From the NCBI RefSeq assembly GCF_910592395.1, contig NC_088308.1, positions 1,426,001 through 1,490,000 of the forward strand: a stretch of DNA of 64,000 bases. The letters run 5' to 3'. Numbering within the stretch: position 1 is the stretch's first letter; each line of letters starts with the position of its first letter. Below, piece after piece: positions 63,101 through 64,000 of the stretch. Made by a program: the position numbers and the translations under genes. The notes under the pieces were generated by a model. That model worked only from the letters and a program-made list of their open reading frames with translations, did not search any database and was not told the DNA's origin. The DNA is from Lineus longissimus. Lineage: Eukaryota > Nemertea > Pilidiophora > Heteronemertea > Lineidae.

Positions 63101-64000
63101 CTGTTGACACTCTATGATTGGTTGAGGTAACGTTGTGATTTTCTTTGTGGACATGAAACGAAGAAGCATATCACTGGTTTGATGCCAACATCTTTGATCT
63201 AAACAACCAGCCAGCAATTTGTTCTCTCGTAAAACATGATGTTTTCCTACAGAGCTAGTAAAGTGTACGTACCACTATCATATCTGACGGTTCCAATACG
63301 AGGCACTCATTGGGACGACGGTTACTCGTGGCAGTGCGTTTGCCAAAGCTGCAAAGAAATAGAAAAGACTTTTGTTTAAAATATGCCAAATTCATAAACT
63401 GAGAAGAACAGAACAATTTCATAAACCAAGGCTGCGAGTAGTTTCAGCTACAAAAGAAAGATCTGAGCCTGTGAAAACTACCTGAAAATGAAAATAAGAT
63501 TATTGCATTACAGCAAGACTAAAGAAAGGGCTGGCTTTGATACCATCATACAATGCAAGAACAGCTGATCGAAATGAAACCTCAAGTGCAGATGACAAGT
63601 CCAGATGACTTGCAAGAATTGAACAACCCTCACCTTTGTTCTGAATCAATTGGGTGAAGCAATTTTGTTGCAAAATTCCAATACAACAAACCGGCTCTGC
63701 AGATCAACGAGACCTTTCACCGTCTAGCTAACACTATAAACTATGCATGAAAGTGTTAGGTCTCGCAAATTTATTGTACGAGGTGCCATTCGTCACTGGG
63801 ATGGCGTTATTGACCATGCTCTTAAACCTCCAAGTAATGTTGTCTATTAGGAAACCCGGGAGCCTTGACAGTTATGTTGGGTGACGAAATGCTAGCAAGA
63901 AGGTACTAGAAGTCTTCAATGGACAGCCAAAATGCTCCAGAGGGTAGAGGAATTCTTACCAGCTTGGACTCCCAGCTTGATAGCGACTTGAAGCTGCCTG
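28765..64000 (-). CDS. RAPGEF2-like: RAPGEF2/6-like PDZ-GEF, Rap guanine nucleotide exchange factor; 5' end outside window
   Basis: Well-supported exons in coding order: 63273-63348, 48812-48973, 48093-48317, 47373-47477, 46953-47143, 46347-46566, 46015-46179, 45557-45664, 45173-45376, 44900-45008, 39478-39727, 38923-39207, 38658-38765, 38205-38439, 37841-37940, 37429-37556, 37191-37274, 36848-36994, 36307-36556, 35766-36101, 35256-35435, 31228-31314, 29183-29410, 28765-28793. Candidate exons at 63960-64000, 61232-61257 and 53974-54034 also fit in phase. Together about 1380 residues. Domains: cyclic-nucleotide-binding-like (two), RasGEF-N, PDZ, Ras-association, CDC25-type catalytic domain, Pro/Ser-rich tail, VSAV end. 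The family activates Rap1/Rap2 by GDP release at membranes and junctions. Every junction has GT-AG and a consistent phase. RAPGEF2 and RAPGEF6 are co-orthologues of invertebrate PDZ-GEF, so the symbol is approximate. Confidence 0.93.
32300..34940. other. RAPGEF-like intron, no supported feature
   Basis: Part of the intron between exons 35256-35435 and 31228-31314. Open frames on both strands are short and have no phase-compatible splice sites. The best exon-like stretch, near 33850-33945 on the minus strand, was rejected because its donor leaves phase 2 where phase 1 is needed. Confidence 0.5.
34943..35031. repeat. 22-bp tandem repeat in a RAPGEF-like intron
   Basis: About three copies of ttaatgcacctctacctcta plus shorter gcacctct fragments before them. 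No coding relevance seen. Confidence 0.85.
36307..38439 (-). CDS. RAPGEF2-like: RAPGEF-like exons, CDC25-type catalytic domain
   Basis: Six exons (38205-38439, 37841-37940, 37429-37556, 37191-37274, 36848-36994, 36307-36556) encode the exchange domain. Seen: [125 protein letters not shown]. These are the conserved SCR elements of RasGEFs, including the catalytic helical hairpin region. The last exon adds [17 protein letters not shown], the conserved helix after the domain. It catalyses GDP release from Rap1/2. Confidence 0.95.
38658..39727 (-). CDS. RAPGEF2-like: RAPGEF-like exons, linker and Ras-association domain
   Basis: Exons 39478-39727 (basic linker, MNILPKNGN), 38923-39207 (Ser-rich, SASNPDL, then [20 protein letters not shown] and [13 protein letters not shown]) and 38658-38765 ([20 protein letters not shown]). 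VLKVFK, T(A)REVV..A..EF and YSLCEV mark the RA domain, a ubiquitin-like fold that binds active Ras/Rap. Phases run 2 to 2 between exons. Confidence 0.9.
41410..41436 (-). CDS. Candidate 27-nt cassette microexon of the RAPGEF-like gene
   Basis: In the intron between 44900 and 39727 the minus strand has a strong acceptor (TTGTCATTTTCAG), 27 nt, then GTCAGC. Phase 1 in and out would insert APWFASSS-like residues between the PDZ domain and the linker without frameshift. No family counterpart is known to me; this rests on splice pattern only. Confidence 0.25.
42365..42908. repeat. 47-bp minisatellite, about 11 copies
   Basis: Head-to-tail 47-bp units beginning tgtgtgaatgtctgtttctc at 42401, 42448, 42495, 42542, 42589, 42636, 42683, 42730, 42777 and 42824, a partial unit before 42401 and a degenerate one at 42871. 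Copies differ at only one or two positions (ctctgttg or ctctattg). It lies in the intron between the PDZ and linker exons of the RAPGEF-like gene. Confidence 0.97.
43000..44890. other. RAPGEF-like intron, no supported feature
   Basis: Intron sequence beside the 47-bp minisatellite. No repeat, RNA gene or exon-like segment stands out in either strand. Confidence 0.5.
44900..45376 (-). CDS. RAPGEF2-like: RAPGEF-like exons, PDZ domain
   Basis: Exons 45173-45376 ([11 protein letters not shown], then the PDZ start with carboxylate-binding loop CGIFISKV and [14 protein letters not shown]) and 44900-45008 ([32 protein letters not shown]). In the family this domain binds membrane scaffolds. The second exon ends in phase 1 and joins exon 39478-39727 across a 5.2-kb intron. 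Confidence 0.92.
45557..46179 (-). CDS. RAPGEF2-like: RAPGEF-like exons, RasGEF N-terminal (REM) domain
   Basis: Exons 46015-46179 ([34 protein letters not shown]) and 45557-45664 ([17 protein letters not shown]). The LLTYR.F motif and the [13 protein letters not shown] helix are standard RasGEF-N elements that stabilise the catalytic hairpin. Both exons are phase 0 at each end. Confidence 0.92.
46347..47477 (-). CDS. RAPGEF2-like: RAPGEF-like exons, second cyclic-nucleotide-binding-like domain
   Basis: Exons 47373-47477 ([21 protein letters not shown]), 46953-47143 ([32 protein letters not shown]) and 46347-46566 ([29 protein letters not shown]). These align well with the cNBD of PDZ-GEFs, which is known not to need cAMP: the phosphate-binding Arg of true cAMP sensors is missing in the family. 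In this sequence I likewise see no PRAA-like cassette. Confidence 0.9.
46617..46800. repeat. Small inverted and direct repeats around agacatc
   Basis: The words agacatc and gatgtct occur several times. Two agatgtct copies (46757 and 46769) are followed by agacatct (46782), forming a potential hairpin. It lies in the 386-bp RAPGEF-like intron 46567-46952 and may be a decayed foldback element. Confidence 0.5.
48093..48973 (-). CDS. RAPGEF2-like: RAPGEF-like exons of the linker between cNBD-like domains
   Basis: Exons 48812-48973 ([10 protein letters not shown]... to CIDT) and 48093-48317, both phase 0 at each end. The second begins [14 protein letters not shown] and has a Ser-rich stretch ([13 protein letters not shown]) followed by [16 protein letters not shown]. 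The last is the conserved DLSGLPE..VDSEDDDE region of the vertebrate proteins. Confidence 0.85.
48974..53973. other. Large RAPGEF-like intron, no supported feature
   Basis: AT-rich intron of about 5 kb on the model used. It has an atc/atg-rich simple tract near 49110-49140 and several minus-strand frames, such as 49189-49431 with a hydrophobic stretch. None has matching splice phase or recognisable motifs. Confidence 0.5.
53974..54034 (-). CDS. RAPGEF-like candidate 61-nt basic exon
   Basis: Acceptor CCATTCAG, donor GTAGGA. Phase 2 in and phase 0 out fit the candidate microexon upstream and exon 48812-48973 downstream. It encodes [20 protein letters not shown]. Vertebrate RAPGEF2/6 also have an Arg/Lys-rich stretch at this point after the first cNBD. 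Supported by phase and charge only. Confidence 0.42.
54339..54502 (-). repeat. DIRS right inverted terminal repeat, 164-bp core
   Basis: Exact reverse complement of 60890-61053 over 164 bp. Outside the core the termini differ: this end adds the terminal sequence at 54297-54338, which contains cccatttcctgtggaaatgt. Confidence 0.95.
54553..54649 (-). repeat. DIRS internal complementary region
   Basis: Two adjoining parts. 54553-54610 is the exact reverse complement of the right terminus 54297-54354 (58 bp). 54608-54649 is the exact reverse complement of the left terminus 61031-61072 (42 bp). The parts share three bases (AAT/ATT). Such a region, complementary to both joined ends, is the hallmark of DIRS elements and is thought to serve as a template for completing the ends in a circular intermediate. 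Confidence 0.92.
55109..56240 (-). CDS. DIRS tyrosine recombinase ORF (ORF3)
   Basis: The frame is open from 58015 to 55109 (968 codons), but upstream of about 56240 it only shadows ORF2. The C-terminal 375 residues are the recombinase. Catalytic residues: Arg in [10 protein letters not shown] (about 55675-55690), HxxR in [10 protein letters not shown] (55283-55294) and the nucleophile Tyr in HYMRD (55184-55186). An N-terminal core-binding part ([17 protein letters not shown]) is present. It would integrate the circular DNA intermediate. All key residues are intact. Confidence 0.88.
55984..58398 (-). CDS. DIRS reverse transcriptase / RNase H / methyltransferase-like ORF (ORF2)
   Basis: An 804-residue open frame. 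The RT domain starts about residue 180 ([52 protein letters not shown]) and has the catalytic YLDD at 57436-57447. RNase H follows ([55 protein letters not shown]), with the acidic residues in place. After that comes a stretch with [24 protein letters not shown] and [15 protein letters not shown], which matches the position of the adenine-methyltransferase-like domain of DIRS elements. The true start is unclear because the frame overlaps ORF1; frameshift or internal initiation is possible. The last 250 nt overlap the YR frame. Confidence 0.88.
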   Translation of the reverse strand: MRGTLLPPDRPPTRVPLHGPRAGDVSRSLDAPGVRRPLVGPRPRRAPPGLFVPEGRQKLRLQPAPPISATAPQVRAEVAGSPSAPSGHNSGRVAGAGVGDLSPSPRALIGDTPSDSVVGGRLRHFAAFWVGWCQKGSPVPDMLRHGVRLDFAHPPPTTSTPHPVLPPVDPARAEALRSEVNSLLQKEAVTVVEDHSSPGFYSHIFLVPKKSGKWRLVIDLSSLNRFLRVPSFRMETTRSVATAVQPDDWAVSMDLQDAYFHIPVHPDFQHFLRFYFEGKIYQFQALPFGLASAPLIFTTVVRAFAAPFHALGFKLHCYLDDWLLRCQSRPRLLKQTRFLLKTATQAGWITNLEKSELDPSQDFVFVGVRFRTREGLMSPPQDRVTKIRSLIRAFRRRDSATARQFLSLLGLLNSAADQVPLGRLYMRPLQLLLLSSWRPFSDPLDRAVALPSMLLEDVWRFWGTGTELLRGVQLRPLPPQMSLFTDASLFGWGAHLNEGDLTTKGTWSGEESRLSINILEMQAVILAVKAFSSRLRGHRVSLFSDNSTVVAYIRRQGGTRSDTLCRLTWDLLQFCRRLDIQLFPRHIPGKRNILADALSRADRLVQTEWTLHQEIVSRLAGMWDAPIVDLFATRLNKRFTLYYSPLPDDEALGVDSLSASWDGLNAYAFPPTPLLLPVLNKVASSRVRLCLIAPCWPNQAWFPVLLELLTDHPRRLPEWDRLLYHPIGRVYHQDPSFYRLHAWRLSGISSEREAFRRTLSEKSLSLRDSLPLHHTTVSGSSFETGAESTEFLRSLPLFPTSSIS
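58100..60622 (-). CDS. DIRS Gag-like ORF (ORF1)
   Basis: Open frame of up to 840 residues, very rich in Pro, Ser, Arg and Gly, ending in a basic RG-rich tail ([11 protein letters not shown]). A folded-looking part lies near residues 500-720 ([70 protein letters not shown]). No zinc knuckle is seen. DIRS ORF1 is assumed to be the nucleocapsid-like protein. The most upstream ATG gives an unusual Leu-rich N-terminus, so the true start may be further in. The end overlaps ORF2 by about 300 nt in another frame. Confidence 0.75.
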   Translation of the reverse strand: MWPLKMLALPLLLASFLSLLGFPALLLGLLPFWVFRCPGAGVSGIISPRPGSSPARQSAPSDSATAVSSAAGTLPSASPAPRPSKKQKPTRRGPRKSGAASSKSPSAVSSQRGRGPQSSGAVSAPDSGARAGHPPFGGVPPGFSPRLSAGDPLIGAPPREIGSSPLSQGVEVSGTLDALRPDPLGVEHTPLEADLLIQELLRLPAVESLVTSKPPPGRVSSALPRRDPPAAALGRPPSSSGLDVPPAVSSVVTVSSDHTVTSDRSEATGRIPSGYEAWQAAHPNFRPLLRTSTASPWVTADSGVTPPVLPPPLVSHGGDLPPWGRGATMGHYVRSRDPRVCPDVGRVRPTISPVRPRPSLSGSAGLSSTPFVVSSPPPSLPAPGMSRQDPRPIAPGLTAQQRQVLQSLAAHLETKNLSDRAPQQQAGRPVAFELPQVPMEVDYQFDESQSSIGQAPQADCPSGTEDPTIVAGMRDLRALVRQFVPTEHCPLPPVNPALGRAPFDLFGDADEPDLAAVPDRALDELPPSPALIRASHWLDSTLRDTAPSCGGHQRSLVSTLPSTGPGAWTKAGKRFTATSPHSPSYRPEYYRVSPSGTDPVSLIPLRDDVQLAGLVVPKVLTSAPMRDAKNDEALAKETQSVLSYADLTLCALSRSLAADATDEQRILAMSLQQSLQHASDLAAKQAANAVLKRRDLLIEGLSVVRAQFLRGALRTAPLGGPFLFHDSLPDTLGAQRESDKSREGDPAPPRQAPHPRSSSWSAGRGRQPEFRRPRGASASRGPSASQGSSGSFRPRGQTEAAAPARPSNKRHRSSGQGGGGGQPKRPFRPQQRKGRGGRRR
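60890..61053 (-). repeat. DIRS left inverted terminal repeat, 164-bp core
   Basis: Partner of 54339-54502, identical as reverse complement. The element continues to 61072 with a 19-bp terminal extension (agtatgaacgacataaaat on the plus strand). It should contain the promoter, as the element is transcribed toward lower coordinates. Confidence 0.95.
61232..61257 (-). CDS. RAPGEF-like candidate 26-nt microexon
   Basis: The minus strand reads ...AAATCAG, then 26 nt encoding LDEEELGF plus AG, then GTATGA. Phase 0 in and phase 2 out match exon 63273-63348 before it and the candidate exon 53974-54034 after it. Vertebrate proteins have a similar acidic stretch right after MIVV. The acceptor has a weak pyrimidine tract. 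It lies only about 160 bp from the end of the DIRS element. Confidence 0.5.
61258..63272. other. RAPGEF-like intron, no supported feature
   Basis: Intron between exon 63273-63348 and the candidate microexon at 61232. Overlapping short frames on both strands at 61500-62230 have no splice logic and no motifs. Confidence 0.5.
63273..63348 (-). CDS. RAPGEF2-like: RAPGEF-like exon, first cyclic-nucleotide-binding-like domain
   Basis: A 76-nt exon with acceptor TTTGCAG and donor GTACGT, encoding FGKR, then [17 protein letters not shown]. The motif ECLVLEPS(D/E)MIVV is the highly conserved end of the N-terminal cNBD-like domain of RAPGEF2/6 long isoforms. This shows that the gene reaches beyond 64000. 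Confidence 0.85.
63960..64000 (-). CDS. RAPGEF-like, candidate exon cut by the right edge
   Basis: A good donor (GTAAGA) lies just below 63960. The exon would end in phase 2 and join exon 63273-63348, which starts with the third base of a codon. In that frame the last residues are QAGSPS plus a split Cys codon, followed by FGKR. In the family this spot, just before FGKR, is occupied by a short variable loop. Too little is visible to be sure. Confidence 0.35.

Overview
This is animal nuclear DNA. Genes are split by GT-AG introns with matching phases. The protein families are metazoan: a BMP-binding crossveinless-2/BMPER-type protein, a PDZ-domain Rap exchange factor and an MPV17-family protein. 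A DIRS-type tyrosine-recombinase retrotransposon, minisatellites and a foldback element also occur. The AT-rich intergenic DNA and the frequent words tacatgta and taggcct would suit a marine invertebrate bilaterian. I cannot name the phylum from sequence alone. There are no bacterial operons, CRISPR arrays or rRNA genes.

Layout. Positions 1-3056 hold no recognised gene. One exon of a claudin/PMP22/CACNG-like membrane protein lies at 3057-3441 (minus). A complete 12-exon gene at 6982-12213 (minus) encodes a secreted BMPER/crossveinless-2-like protein: signal peptide, five VWC domains, VWD and C8, then a lysine-rich tail where a TIL domain would be expected. It has a TATA box upstream. A four-exon secreted Ig-like protein lies at 14554-17053 (minus). 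A four-exon MPV17L2-like membrane protein lies at 19077-20642 (plus). Two intronless genes of unknown function face each other at 22844-24040 (plus) and 24376-25113 (minus), with poly(A) signals about 30 bp apart. A 56-bp minisatellite fills 25669-26231.

From 28765 past the right edge (minus) runs one large gene, a RAPGEF2/6 (PDZ-GEF) orthologue with at least 24 well-supported exons. It encodes cyclic-nucleotide-binding-like domains, RasGEF-N, PDZ, RA and CDC25-homology domains, a Pro/Ser-rich tail and a C-terminal VSAV PDZ ligand on a 29-nt coding terminal exon. Its first exons lie beyond 64000. Its introns carry a 47-bp minisatellite and, at 54297-61072, a structurally complete DIRS element in the same orientation. 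That element has a Gag-like ORF, an RT/RNase H/methyltransferase-like ORF and a tyrosine recombinase ORF. Its inverted terminal repeats share a 164-bp perfectly matching core, and it has an internal complementary region. The element sits in what was probably a short intron of about 420 bp between two small candidate exons.

The genes do not form a pathway. The two best-understood ones act in signalling: extracellular BMP modulation and Rap1 activation at membranes and junctions. All exon models were read by eye from splice consensus, phase and family resemblance; no alignment or transcript data were available.
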